Source: Paracoccaceae bacterium
Lineage (GTDB): Bacteria; Pseudomonadota; Alphaproteobacteria; Rhodobacterales; Rhodobacteraceae
Reading direction: 5' to 3'
DNA: 39,155 nt
Assembly: GCA_902512685.1 (NCBI GenBank)
Contig: CABXKH010000017.1
Coordinates: 1 to 39,155 of the forward strand
Shown here: one piece after another, positions 25,047 to 34,520 of the stretch
Layout of the letters: every line of letters starts with the position of its first letter
Numbering within the stretch: position 1 is the stretch's first letter
The notes under the pieces: model-generated
The model's database searches: none
Told to the model about the DNA's origin: nothing
What the model saw: only the letters and a program-made list of their open reading frames with translations
Program-made: the position numbers and the translations under genes

Positions 25047-25762
25047 GCAAGCTAACTGCGTTAGAGATAACCAACCTTCATGCAGGGTATGGTGAAACCG
25101 AAATACTTAAAGGTATCAATATAAGTGTAGAACCATCGCAAACAGTTGCAATTATTGGTCCCAATGGGGCCGGGAAATCTACTGTCATAAAATCTGTATT
25201 GGGCTTATTGAACGTGATTAGCGGAAGTATTTCGATGAATGGCGTCGATATTGTTGGGATAGCCCCTGATAAGGCGGTCCGGCAGGGCATCAGTTATGTC
25301 CCTCAAACGCATAACGTCTTTCCCAATTTATCTGTCACTGAAAATCTTGAAATGGGTGCGTGGACACGAAAATATGGTATTGCCGAGCGCATTGACGAGA
25401 TGTTTGATCTGTTTCCTGACCTTAAAACAAAAAGAAATAAGATAGCTGGGTCCCTTTCAGGTGGCCAAAGGCAAATGGTAGCAATGGCTAAAGCACTTAT
25501 GGTAGAAGCGAAAATAATGCTGCTTGATGAACCAACAGCTGGTTTGTCACCAAAATTTCAGGCTCAGATTTTCAAAACTGTCAAAAAAATCAACGAAAAC
25601 GGCATTCCAATTCTTTTAGTAGAGCAAAACGCCAAGCAAGCACTTGAAATCGCTGACAAAGGCTATGTTCTAGTGGATGGGGCAAATAAGGTAGAGGGCA
25701 CAGGCCAAGACCTTATTAACGATCGAAACGTAGCTAGAATGTTCTTAGGAAGTAAAGACTGA
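25043..25762 (+). CDS. livF: Branched-chain-amino-acid-type ABC transporter ATPase (LivF-like)
   Basis: A 239-residue ABC ATPase of the LivF subfamily. Walker A is GPNGAGKST (residues 39-47), the signature is LSGGQRQMVAMAKALM, Walker B is IMLLDEPTAGLSP and the switch is LLVEQNAKQAL. Its start codon is TTG at 25043, overlapping the LivG TGA by 4 bp, so the two ATPases are made in equal amounts. The next gene begins 3 bp after its stop. Confidence 0.93.
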   Translation: MSKLTALEITNLHAGYGETEILKGINISVEPSQTVAIIGPNGAGKSTVIKSVLGLLNVISGSISMNGVDIVGIAPDKAVRQGISYVPQTHNVFPNLSVTENLEMGAWTRKYGIAERIDEMFDLFPDLKTKRNKIAGSLSGGQRQMVAMAKALMVEAKIMLLDEPTAGLSPKFQAQIFKTVKKINENGIPILLVEQNAKQALEIADKGYVLVDGANKVEGTGQDLINDRNVARMFLGSKD

Positions 25763-25765
25763 CAA

Positions 25766-26716
25766 ATGTGGGAAACATTCGGATTCGAATTTGTGAATTT
25801 TTATCTCATACCGGGATTGGTATTGGGTTGCATCTATGCGCTCGGCGCTATCGGAATAACGCTTACCTTTAGCATATTAAGATTTGCAAACTTTGCCCAC
25901 GGTGAGGTTATGATGATCGGCGGGTACTTCACCTGGACAGCTATGGTGTTGTCAAATGACCTATTTGGGATACCCCTTCACCCAATTATAGCAGCCATTC
26001 CAGCTGTTATGTTGGCGATTGCGTTATTTATTCTTGTGGATAGGTATTTTTATAAACCATTCCGATCTGCACCAGCCATTCGTGTTGTAATGGCAAGTTT
26101 TGGTATGATGCTTGTTATTAGAAGCTTTGTTCAAGCCGTATGGGGCCCAAATCAACTTACTTTTGTTCCCGGAATTGCCAAGCCAAACGAATTGGTCAAA
26201 AATCTGACGGCATCCGTAGATATGATGATTCTGGTTCCAAATAAGCATTTTTGGATTATTGCAGGCACAATCGTGATTATGCTTGCGCTGAGTTGGTTAT
26301 TAACCAAAACAAAGATTGGCAAAGGTATGCGCGCTGTTTCTGACAGTCCAGAGTTGGCCAAGGTATCGGGCATCGATGTAGAGGTTATTGTTAAAGCAAC
26401 TTGGTGCGTCGGCGGCTTTTGCGCTGTGGCTGCAGGTGTTTTTCTGGCAATGGACTTACAGATGCTGGAAACCACCATGGGCTTTCGTATGTTACTTCCG
26501 ATGTTTGCTGCTGCGATATTAGGCGGCATTGGTCGGCCATTCGGCGCTGTGGTGGGGGGGCTGGTGATCGGACTGGCGGAAGAACTATCAGTTTATCCTT
26601 GGTTAGGGGATGGTTCCTTGATTAGCCCCGGCTATAAAACAGGCGTTGCTTTCACAATAATGGTGATCATGCTGGTCGTACGACCAAGTGGGCTATTTAA
26701 AGGGCGGTTATTCTAA
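25766..26716 (+). CDS. livH: Branched-chain-amino-acid-type ABC transporter permease (LivH-like)
   Basis: A 316-residue inner-membrane permease of the LivH type with about eight to nine hydrophobic segments. It carries the family motifs FANFAHGEVMMIGGYFTW near residues 34-52 and the cytoplasmic coupling loop GKGMRAVSDSPELAKVSGI near 180-200. The GGIGRPFGAVVGGLVIGLAE segment near 253-272 is typical. Stop and the next start overlap as TAATG at 26714-26718. Confidence 0.93.
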   Translation: MWETFGFEFVNFYLIPGLVLGCIYALGAIGITLTFSILRFANFAHGEVMMIGGYFTWTAMVLSNDLFGIPLHPIIAAIPAVMLAIALFILVDRYFYKPFRSAPAIRVVMASFGMMLVIRSFVQAVWGPNQLTFVPGIAKPNELVKNLTASVDMMILVPNKHFWIIAGTIVIMLALSWLLTKTKIGKGMRAVSDSPELAKVSGIDVEVIVKATWCVGGFCAVAAGVFLAMDLQMLETTMGFRMLLPMFAAAILGGIGRPFGAVVGGLVIGLAEELSVYPWLGDGSLISPGYKTGVAFTIMVIMLVVRPSGLFKGRLF

Positions 26717-27786
26717 TGGATATGCTTATTGGATATTCTCTTTACGCGATTTCATTGCTCACTGTAGGTGGAATTTATGCAATTCTTGCTTTAGGTCTTA
26801 ATATTCAGTGGGGATACGCCGGCCTTTTTAATGTTGGTATTGCAGGCTTTGCTGCCATTGGCGCTTATACATTCGCGCTAATGACAACGGCGCCTTCATC
26901 ATATCACTTTGGTGGGTTGGACTTACCACTGCCCTTGGCGATATTTTGCGCAATGATCCTATCCGGACTTGTTGCTTTCTTTATAGGGCTTATTTGTATC
27001 AGATTGAGATCTGATTATCTCGCGATTTCAACTATTGGCATAGCTGAAATCATCAAGTTATTTTTGAAGAACGAAACAGAACTGACAAATGGTCCACGTG
27101 GGATCAATAAGATACCACGCGTATGGGAGCATTTGACAGAAGAAAGGTTTTACACAAAATCTCCTATGTCTTGGTTTAATGATGCGCAGGGCTGGGAACA
27201 GTTCTTTGACTCTCTTCCCATTTGGTGGTGGCAACCATTTTTTTGCGCAACAATCCTGTTGATCGTGTATGTTATCTATAAACTTTTAGAAACTGCCCAA
27301 CGATCTCCTTGGGGCCGCATGATGACAGCCATACGAGAGAACGAAAACGCAGCACATGCAGCAGGTAAAGATGTAACACGGCGCCGCATTGAAGCATTTG
27401 TGATTGGCGCAATGGTCATGGGTTTGGCCGGCGCAGTTTTATCCCAGCATTTGCGCTTAATTGACCCAACCAACACGTTTGACCCGTCAAAAATGACATT
27501 TTTGGTTTGGGTTATGTTAATAGCAGGCGGCTCGGGTAATAATCGGGGGGCAATTTTTGGGGCCTTTTTGGTTTGGACAATCTGGTCTGCAAGCGAAATA
27601 TTTATCAATTCCGGACTTCACATCTTTGGTGAAATGATATCAAGTATGGATATAAGTCTATTGAAAACACGAGCTGGTTATCTTCGTATGGTGGTTATCG
27701 GGCTCTTGCTACAATACATCTTACAGAAGTATCCTGATGGCATAATGCCTGAATCAAGACCTGTGCCATCTGGCATTAAACTCTAA
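26716..27786 (+). CDS. livM: Branched-chain-amino-acid-type ABC transporter permease (LivM-like)
   Basis: A 356-residue LivM-type permease. After the N-terminal segments it shows LGLNIQWGYAGLFNVGIAGF (27-46), the loop LICIRLRSDYLAISTIGIAE (about 92-111) and the coupling region MMTAIRENENAAHAAGKDVT (about 201-220). A GGSGNNRGAIFGAFLVWTIW segment lies near 271-290. With LivH it forms the transmembrane pore. The binding-protein gene follows after 15 bp. Confidence 0.93.
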   Translation: MDMLIGYSLYAISLLTVGGIYAILALGLNIQWGYAGLFNVGIAGFAAIGAYTFALMTTAPSSYHFGGLDLPLPLAIFCAMILSGLVAFFIGLICIRLRSDYLAISTIGIAEIIKLFLKNETELTNGPRGINKIPRVWEHLTEERFYTKSPMSWFNDAQGWEQFFDSLPIWWWQPFFCATILLIVYVIYKLLETAQRSPWGRMMTAIRENENAAHAAGKDVTRRRIEAFVIGAMVMGLAGAVLSQHLRLIDPTNTFDPSKMTFLVWVMLIAGGSGNNRGAIFGAFLVWTIWSASEIFINSGLHIFGEMISSMDISLLKTRAGYLRMVVIGLLLQYILQKYPDGIMPESRPVPSGIKL

Positions 27787-27801
27787 AAGAGGGAGAAAAC
27801 A

Positions 27802-28995
27802 ATGAAACCACAAATAGCTGCAGGCTTAGCCTGCTACTTAATGGCAACAACTGCAAGTGCAGATGTTGTCGTCGGGAATCCAATGGCAGTAACAGGTCCA
27901 ATCCCAGATCTTGTTGCACCAATGGTATTGGCTGTCGATTTGGCCGCCGAACATGTAAATGCTCAAGGCGGTATGTTTGCAAGTGGCGAAAAATTTGTCA
28001 TTGCTAGAGCGGACAGTCAGTGTGATCCTGTTGCGGCAGTTGATGCAGTCACTAAACTAATCAACGTAAGCATGGTCACTGCAATTGTTGGTCCAGTCTG
28101 TTCAGGCGCAACGATTGCCCAAGCAGATTCTGTTTCAATCCCAGCTGGAGTTGTAACTTTATCAGTTTCAGCTTCTTCACCGATGATAACAAACATGGAG
28201 TCAGGCACTGACCTCGTATTCCGGTCAGCAGCATCTGACGCCTATCAAGGTGTTGCGCTTGCAGAGCTAGCAATTGCAAAGGGAATTATGGATATCGCAG
28301 TTTCCTATGCAAACGACGATTATAACGCTGGGATCGCTGAAGTATTTGTAAATTCTTTCTCTGAGATGGGCGGAACAGTTACATCCAACGAAGCACATGA
28401 ACCAAATAAAGCTTCATACCGTGCTGAAGTCGCAACAATGGGTGCAGGAAGTGATAATCTCGCACTCTTCGCTTATTATGGATCAGGCGGTATTACCATT
28501 ATGCGAAATGCATTGGAAACTGGCGCATTTTCCACATTCATAGGTGCGGATGGTATGCTTGCTCAAGAAACGATTGATCAGATCGGTGCAGAAAACCTTG
28601 GCGGCGCAACCTTTACAACATCCACTCCAAATCTGACAACAGCAGGCTATGCAGCGTTTAAAGGACTTGCAGAGGCTGCCGACGTTCCATCAGCTTCTCC
28701 GTTTGTGGCAAACTCTTATGACGCCGCATTTATGATGGCACTGGCGATCGAAAAAGCGGGTTCAGCTGATCGTAGCGCAATTTCTGCGTCACTTCGCTCA
28801 ATCGCCAACGCTCCAGGTGAAGTAATTCAAGCTGGTGAGTTTGCTAAAGCAAAAGCGATTTTAGCGGCTGGTGGAGATATCCACTATAATGGCGCAGCTG
28901 GTCCACAAGACTTTGACGCCAATGGTGATGTTTTAGGTTACTTCTCAGCAAATGTTGTGAAAGACGGCGTTTGGGAAGGCACTATCATCGAATAA
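27802..28995 (+). CDS. ABC transporter substrate-binding protein (Leu/Ile/Val-binding type)
   Basis: A 397-residue periplasmic protein with a signal peptide (residues 1-20, cleaved after ATTASA). The mature part is a type I periplasmic-binding fold of the LivK group. Visible segments are GPIPDLVAPMVLAVDLAAEH, VGPVCSGATIAQADSVSIPA, YANDDYNAGIAEVFVNSF and FVANSYDAAFMMALAIEKAG. GAGGGAG precedes the ATG at a good distance. It is last gene of the operon, placed after the permeases, and is followed by a strong terminator. The bound ligand is unknown; the long form with the N-terminal GNPMAVTGP differs from the classic LivJ start. Confidence 0.93.
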   Translation: MKPQIAAGLACYLMATTASADVVVGNPMAVTGPIPDLVAPMVLAVDLAAEHVNAQGGMFASGEKFVIARADSQCDPVAAVDAVTKLINVSMVTAIVGPVCSGATIAQADSVSIPAGVVTLSVSASSPMITNMESGTDLVFRSAASDAYQGVALAELAIAKGIMDIAVSYANDDYNAGIAEVFVNSFSEMGGTVTSNEAHEPNKASYRAEVATMGAGSDNLALFAYYGSGGITIMRNALETGAFSTFIGADGMLAQETIDQIGAENLGGATFTTSTPNLTTAGYAAFKGLAEAADVPSASPFVANSYDAAFMMALAIEKAGSADRSAISASLRSIANAPGEVIQAGEFAKAKAILAAGGDIHYNGAAGPQDFDANGDVLGYFSANVVKDGVWEGTIIE

Positions 28996-29015
28996 TCAAA
29001 CTACTGCACATTATG

Positions 29016-29046
29016 AAAAGCCCGCTGTTGCAGCGGGCTTTTTTAT
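29016..29046 (+). terminator. Rho-independent terminator of the transporter operon
   Basis: AAAAGCCCGCTG (29016-29027) and CAGCGGGCTTTT (29031-29042) form a perfect 12-bp stem with a TTG loop, ending in a T-rich run. The A run on the left could also stop transcripts coming from uvrA. Confidence 0.95.
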
Positions 29047-29116
29047 TTTTCAATAAAATTTAAAATGTGTAAACTCGAATTCAGGCAAATTGCCAAACAT
29101 CACTCAGCTAATGGCT

Positions 29117-31981
29117 TTATTCAGCCGCCACTTTTTTAGGCGTCAAAATGTCTTTAAGATAGTGACCCGTATAGCTTTGTTCGTTTTTTAAAAGCGTTTC
29201 TGGCGTCCCTACTCCGACGAGTTGACCCCCACCATCACCACCCTCGGGGCCAATATCGATTATCCAATCAGCGGTTTTCACCACATCTAAATTATGTTCA
29301 ATCACGACCACTGAATTACCGGCATCAACCAATTCATGCAGTACCTCGAGCAGCTTACGAACATCTTCAAAGTGTAAACCTGTGGTTGGTTCATCAAGAA
29401 TATAAAGCGTTCTTCCGGTTGCTCTTTTTGAAAGCTCTTTTGATAGCTTTACACGCTGGGCCTCGCCCCCTGATAAAGTGGTGGCTTGTTGTCCAACCTT
29501 AATATAGCCTAAACCAACCCGCAAAAGAGCATCCATTTTTTCACGAATTGATGGAACAGCTTGGAAAAAAGTCTGTGCCTCTTCGACCGTCATAGCAAGC
29601 ACATCAGCAATACTTTTACCTTTGAATTTAATCTCAAGGGTTTCTCGATTGTAACGCGCGCCATTACAGGTTTCGCAGGTCACATAAACATCAGGCAAAA
29701 AGTGCATTTCGATTTTGATAACACCGTCACCCTGACAAGCTTCACATCGGCCCCCTTTCACATTAAAACTAAACCGGCCCGGCTTATAACCACGTGTTTT
29801 CGCCTCGGGCATCCCGGCAAACCATTCGCGTATCGGCGTAAAGGCTCCTGTGTAGGTGGCAGGATTTGACCGCGGTGTTCGACCAATTGGACGCTGATCT
29901 ATATCAATGACTTTATCAAGATACTCCAATCCTTTAATGGTTTCGCAGGGTGCAGGAGTTTGCTTTGCTCCGTTTAAACGCATCGAGGCAGTTTTAAATA
30001 GGGTTTCAATTGTCAAGGTGGATTTACCCCCGCCTGACACGCCCGTTACACAGACAAATTTACCCAAAGGAAAATCAACCGTAAGCGATTGTAAATTATT
30101 GCCCGAGGCATTGACCACTTTTATAGATTTGCCATTGCCCTTTCGGCGCTCACCAGGAAAAGGTATGCTCTTTTGCCCACTCAAATATTGTCCTGTGATC
30201 GAGTTTTCATCAGCAGCAACGTGATCGGGTGAGCCATGGCTGACCACTTCACCGCCATGAACACCGGCGCCCGGTCCTATGTCAAAAACATAATCCGCAT
30301 CTCGGATAGCTTCTTCATCGTGCTCAACAACAATAACAGTGTTACCTTGATCTCGAAGGTTCTTAAGCGTGGTGAGCAACCGCCCATTATCGCGCTGGTG
30401 CAACCCTATGGATGGCTCGTCTAAAACATAAAGCACACCTGTAAGCCCACTTCCAATTTGACTGGCAAGCCGAATGCGTTGGCTTTCCCCGCCTGATAAT
30501 GTGCCGGCGTTCCGGCTTAGGGTTAGATATTCAAGGCCAACGTTATTCAGAAATCCCAATCGTTCACGAATTTCCTTTAAAATAGTCGACGCAATTTCAT
30601 TTTTCTGAGCACTTAATTGGCTTGGTAATTCGGCACACCATTCAAAGGCTTCTTTTATCGACATGTTTACAACTTGTCCGACATGCGATTTTGCCAATTT
30701 TACAGCCAAGGCTTCGGGCCGTAACCGATATCCCTCGCAGCTTCCACATGGGCGATTATTTTGATAATTTTCAAACTCTTCGCGTACCCAATTGCTATCC
30801 GTTTCGCGGTACCTACGCTCCATGTTGGGGACAATACCCTCAAACACGCGGCGCACTTGATAGACACGCCCACCCTCATCATAGCGAAAGAGTATTTCTT
30901 CTTCACCTGATCCATAAAGAAAAACACCTTGAACCTTTTTGGTCAGGTCTTTCCATCTTGCATCCGCCGCAAATCCATAATGATTTGCAAGAGCTTCGAT
31001 GGTTTGCAGAAAATAGGGACTTTTCCCCTTGCGCCAGGGGGCAAGTGCGCCGTCTCTGATTTTTAAGGTTTGATCTGGAACGACCAACCGTTCATCAAAA
31101 AATAGCTCTACTCCAAGCCCATCGCAGTCCGGGCAAGCGCCAAAGGGCGCATTAAACGAAAAGAGACGCGGTTCAATTTCAGAAATTGTAAAGCCACTTT
31201 CCGGGCAGGCGAAATTCTCGCTGAAAGTGTGCCGCTCAGCTTCTGTGTCTTCATCCGTTGGGGCGGTTTCCAAAACTGCAATGCCATCGGCCAAATCAAG
31301 CGCGGTTCGAAAGCTGTCGGCAAGCCGCGCTTCAATTCCTTCTCGAACCACAATCCGATCCACAACCACATCAATAAAGTGGCGAAAATTCTTATCCAAA
31401 ACAGGAGGGTCTTCTAAATCATAGAATTGACTATCTACTTTAACGCGCTGGAATCCCTGTTTGCGTAATTCTAAAAACTCTTTGCGATATTCGCCTTTGC
31501 GATCGCGCACAATAGGAGCCAGAAGATAGGCTCGCGTACCCTCTGGCATAGCCATGACGCGATCCACCATATCCTGCACTTGCTGCGCTTCGATCGGAAG
31601 ACCCGTTGCCGGGCTATAGGGCGTCCCTGCCCGCGCAAACAGTAATCGCATATAATCATAAATTTCGGTGACGGTGCCAACCGTTGAGCGGGGATTTTTA
31701 CTTGTTGTTTTTTGCTCAATAGAAATTGCGGGGCTTAAACCTGATATGTGGTCCACATCGGGTTTTTCCATCATATCCAAAAATTGACGGGCATAGGCGC
31801 TCAGCGATTCGACATAACGGCGCTGACCTTCCGCATAGATAGTATCAAAAGCCAATGATGACTTTCCAGATCCCGATAATCCTGTAATAACAACAAGTTG
31901 ATCTCTTGGAATATCTACATCAATAGACTTTAAATTGTGTTCGCGCGCTCCGCGAACTTCAATAAACTTTAGGTCAGCCAT
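29117..31981 (-). CDS. uvrA: UvrABC system protein A
   Basis: A 954-residue excision-repair DNA-damage sensor, with UvrB and UvrC forming the nucleotide-excision complex. Both ABC modules are present, with Walker [10 protein letters not shown] (near 33) and GVSGGGKST (near 649) and signatures [13 protein letters not shown] and [13 protein letters not shown]. The C-terminal zinc finger has CEACQGDG and CETCNG. The first zinc-finger pair is partly degenerate (CPESG, CPDCDG), as often in Alphaproteobacteria. The ATG at 31981 is preferred over the TTG at 31984; GAGGG lies 6 nt upstream. A LexA box is 65-79 bp upstream. Confidence 0.98.
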   Translation of the reverse strand: MADLKFIEVRGAREHNLKSIDVDIPRDQLVVITGLSGSGKSSLAFDTIYAEGQRRYVESLSAYARQFLDMMEKPDVDHISGLSPAISIEQKTTSKNPRSTVGTVTEIYDYMRLLFARAGTPYSPATGLPIEAQQVQDMVDRVMAMPEGTRAYLLAPIVRDRKGEYRKEFLELRKQGFQRVKVDSQFYDLEDPPVLDKNFRHFIDVVVDRIVVREGIEARLADSFRTALDLADGIAVLETAPTDEDTEAERHTFSENFACPESGFTISEIEPRLFSFNAPFGACPDCDGLGVELFFDERLVVPDQTLKIRDGALAPWRKGKSPYFLQTIEALANHYGFAADARWKDLTKKVQGVFLYGSGEEEILFRYDEGGRVYQVRRVFEGIVPNMERRYRETDSNWVREEFENYQNNRPCGSCEGYRLRPEALAVKLAKSHVGQVVNMSIKEAFEWCAELPSQLSAQKNEIASTILKEIRERLGFLNNVGLEYLTLSRNAGTLSGGESQRIRLASQIGSGLTGVLYVLDEPSIGLHQRDNGRLLTTLKNLRDQGNTVIVVEHDEEAIRDADYVFDIGPGAGVHGGEVVSHGSPDHVAADENSITGQYLSGQKSIPFPGERRKGNGKSIKVVNASGNNLQSLTVDFPLGKFVCVTGVSGGGKSTLTIETLFKTASMRLNGAKQTPAPCETIKGLEYLDKVIDIDQRPIGRTPRSNPATYTGAFTPIREWFAGMPEAKTRGYKPGRFSFNVKGGRCEACQGDGVIKIEMHFLPDVYVTCETCNGARYNRETLEIKFKGKSIADVLAMTVEEAQTFFQAVPSIREKMDALLRVGLGYIKVGQQATTLSGGEAQRVKLSKELSKRATGRTLYILDEPTTGLHFEDVRKLLEVLHELVDAGNSVVVIEHNLDVVKTADWIIDIGPEGGDGGGQLVGVGTPETLLKNEQSYTGHYLKDILTPKKVAAE

Positions 31982-32045
31982 CAAATACCCTCATTGCTTA
32001 CGCAAGAGATAAACCTTTTGTTAAGAGTCTCCAATAAAAAAATGA

Positions 32046-32060
32046 GAACATAGGAAGAAC
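32046..32060 (-). promoter_or_regulatory. LexA (SOS) box upstream of uvrA
   Basis: On the plus strand GAAC (32046-32049), seven bases, GAAC (32057-32060). On the minus strand this reads GTTC-N7-GTTC, the exact alphaproteobacterial LexA direct-repeat pattern. It lies 65-79 bp before the uvrA ATG, as expected for an SOS-induced repair gene. Confidence 0.85.
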
Positions 32061-32237
32061 ATGGCTTCTGGGCTTAACCTAAAGTTATAGAGGAAAATAC
32101 TCTTGAATTAATTTGTGTGCAAAACCTAGTGATAAGATTTTATAAGTAGGTAAAATCATCCAAATTTCCGCTCGTTGCTCCAAACAAGAGCTGATAAGGG
32201 AGTGGCTAGATTTGAAAGTAAAAAGGTTCAAAATATA

Positions 32238-33569
32238 ATGAAGCCACTCTCGCTTAAGCGCAGTGATTTTCCAAATGGGTTTGACTTTGGCGTTGCCAGC
32301 TCTGCCTACCAAATCGAAGGCCATGCCTTTGGCTCAGCGGGTGAAACCCACTGGGACAGCTTTGCAAAACTTCCCGGGCGTGTTTTGAAACAGCATAACG
32401 GGCAAATTGCCTGTGACCATTATCATAAATACGAAGAAGACCTTGACCATATAAAAGCTGCAGGCTTTGACAGCTATAGGTTCTCAACCAGTTGGGCCCG
32501 TGTCATTCCAGAGGGTGTCGGAGCCGTAAACTCTAAAGGGTTAGACTTTTATGATCGCTTAACAGATGCGATACTTGAACGTGATTTAAAGCCGCATTTA
32601 ACCCTGTATCATTGGGAATTGCCACAAGCCATAGCCGAAAAAGGTGGGTGGACCAATCGGGAAATTGCGGGCTGGTTTGGCGAATTTGTAGAAATTATTG
32701 GTCATAAATTGGGGGATCGTATGGCCTCAATAGCCCCCATTAACGAGCCATGGTGTGTCAGTTGGTTATCGCATGCGCTGGGGCATCATGCGCCGGGAAA
32801 GCAGGACTTAAAACTGGCTGCTCTGTCCATGCATAATGTGCTTTTAGCACATGGGCGTGCTGTTGAAGTTCTGCGTGGACAAAATCAGACAAATCTTGGC
32901 TGTGTATGCAATTTGGAATGGAGCCATCCAGCCAGCCAAACAGCACAGGATATTGAGGCTGCAAAATTATATGACGCCATTTATAATCGGTTCTTTTTAG
33001 AAGCGATGTTTTTAGGTGAATATCCAGAACCGGTTTTAAAAGGCATAGAGAGGTTTTTGCCATCATCCTGGCAAAAGGATTTATCAATCATATCAGCCCC
33101 TTTGGATTGGTGCGGAATAAATTATTATACCTGCAAGCGCGTAGCGCATGATGCAAGCTTAGAATGGCCGCATGTGCGGGATGAAATTGGGCCGTTGGAG
33201 AAAACTGATATGGGATGGGAAATTTACCCTAAGGGTCTAAGTGATTTCCTAATGTGGGTGAACCAAAAAATAACCAAAGGTATTCCCTTGTTTGTAACTG
33301 AAAATGGAGCGGCAACATCAGAAGCAACAGAACACCAGAAACTGAATGATCATCAACGTATTTCTTACATTGATGCACATTTAGGGGCGGCGCATCAGGC
33401 AATCAAAAGTGGCGTACCCCTCAAAGGTTATTATATGTGGTCACTGATGGATAATTTTGAGTGGGCATTTGGTTATGATAAACGCTTCGGGCTTATACAC
33501 GTCGATTATTCTACGCTTGAGCGTAGACCGAAAGCATCATATTACGCCGTTCAAACCGCGATAGCATAA
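32238..33569 (+). CDS. Beta-glucosidase (glycoside hydrolase family 1)
   Basis: A 443-residue GH1 enzyme from the ATG at 32238. It has the N-terminal signature FDFGVASSAYQIEG, the acid/base Glu170 in INEPW, the nucleophile in FVTENGAA (near residue 355) and WSLMDNFEWAFGY near the end, which binds the sugar. It lacks a signal peptide, so it is cytoplasmic and would cleave imported beta-glucosides. The longer frame from TTG 32175 is not GH1-like. The glucokinase gene starts 10 bp after its stop, so glucose released here is phosphorylated next. Confidence 0.95.
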   Translation: MKPLSLKRSDFPNGFDFGVASSAYQIEGHAFGSAGETHWDSFAKLPGRVLKQHNGQIACDHYHKYEEDLDHIKAAGFDSYRFSTSWARVIPEGVGAVNSKGLDFYDRLTDAILERDLKPHLTLYHWELPQAIAEKGGWTNREIAGWFGEFVEIIGHKLGDRMASIAPINEPWCVSWLSHALGHHAPGKQDLKLAALSMHNVLLAHGRAVEVLRGQNQTNLGCVCNLEWSHPASQTAQDIEAAKLYDAIYNRFFLEAMFLGEYPEPVLKGIERFLPSSWQKDLSIISAPLDWCGINYYTCKRVAHDASLEWPHVRDEIGPLEKTDMGWEIYPKGLSDFLMWVNQKITKGIPLFVTENGAATSEATEHQKLNDHQRISYIDAHLGAAHQAIKSGVPLKGYYMWSLMDNFEWAFGYDKRFGLIHVDYSTLERRPKASYYAVQTAIA

Positions 33570-33578
33570 GAGTGGACG

Positions 33579-34520
33579 ATGGGTGAAAAATTGGAATTGG
33601 TGGCTGATATTGGTGGGACCAACACCCGTGTTGGCCTATCACAAAACTCTCAGCTAATCCGTAAGAGCATCAAAAAATTCCCCAATGACAACGCCAAATC
33701 ACTTGAAGATATACTAAAGCGTTATCTCAGTGAGCAAAACTTGGATACTGTTTCCGGCACCTGCGTAGCGCTTGCCGGACCGGTGCGACATGATATTGCT
33801 AAAATGACCAATTTGTCCTGGGAAATTACAAAGGACAGCTTGGCGCGCGCCACCGGCGCAAAAACCATCGGCCTATTAAACGATTTGCAAGCTCAGGGAC
33901 ATGCTTTGGATCATTTATCGGATGATCAGTTGCTGCCGGTTTCTGGTAACCGGGTTGCCGGCTCAAAAGAAACAAAACTTGTTTGCGGCATCGGTACGGG
34001 CTTTAATGCTTGTACGGTTATTTCGTCTTCAAATGGAATTATAGCCCCCCCAGCTGAAGCTGGTCATTACCGACTGCCCGCTGCCAATCAGCAGCAAAAA
34101 GAAATCGTCAAAATGATTGAGGCCAAGTATGGCTTTGCCTCGGTCGAAAATATTTTATCTGGAAATGGATTGGTCGAATTAAATAATTTTTTCTGCCCCC
34201 ACGCGCCTCGCACGGCCAAAGACATCATTGAAGCCGCTGCAGATGGCGCCAAAGATGCACAGGAAGTGGTTGATGTTTTTGGGTCATTCATGGGCTCGAT
34301 TCTTGGAGATCTAGCGCTTATTACTCTCCCCTTTGGTGGAATATACATAATCGGTGGGGTTGCCCGCGCAGTTTTTCCGTTTTTGAACGCGCAAAATTTT
34401 GTTTCTGGATTTTGTGACAAGGGAAGATTCAGTGATTTTAACGCTGAATTCTCTGTTCACATTATCGACGATGATTTTGCTGCTCTCAACGGTTGCGTTA
34501 GCTTTCTTGGAGAAATTTAA
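33579..34520 (+). CDS. glk: Glucokinase
   Basis: A 313-residue hexokinase-fold enzyme of the Glk (not ROK) family. It phosphorylates glucose with ATP. It shows the phosphate motif VADIGGTNTRVGL (8-20), GTCVALAGPV near 59-68, TNLSWEI, LLNDLQAQG and GIGTGFNACTV. It is 9 bp downstream of the GH1 gene, a functional pair. Its last 23 bp overlap the convergent MFS gene. Length is normal for the family. Confidence 0.92.
   Translation: MGEKLELVADIGGTNTRVGLSQNSQLIRKSIKKFPNDNAKSLEDILKRYLSEQNLDTVSGTCVALAGPVRHDIAKMTNLSWEITKDSLARATGAKTIGLLNDLQAQGHALDHLSDDQLLPVSGNRVAGSKETKLVCGIGTGFNACTVISSSNGIIAPPAEAGHYRLPAANQQQKEIVKMIEAKYGFASVENILSGNGLVELNNFFCPHAPRTAKDIIEAAADGAKDAQEVVDVFGSFMGSILGDLALITLPFGGIYIIGGVARAVFPFLNAQNFVSGFCDKGRFSDFNAEFSVHIIDDDFAALNGCVSFLGEI

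Noticed and set aside
30622-31059. Long plus-strand ORF inside uvrA
   Set aside because: It is the reverse strand of conserved uvrA codons and has no recognisable protein pattern.
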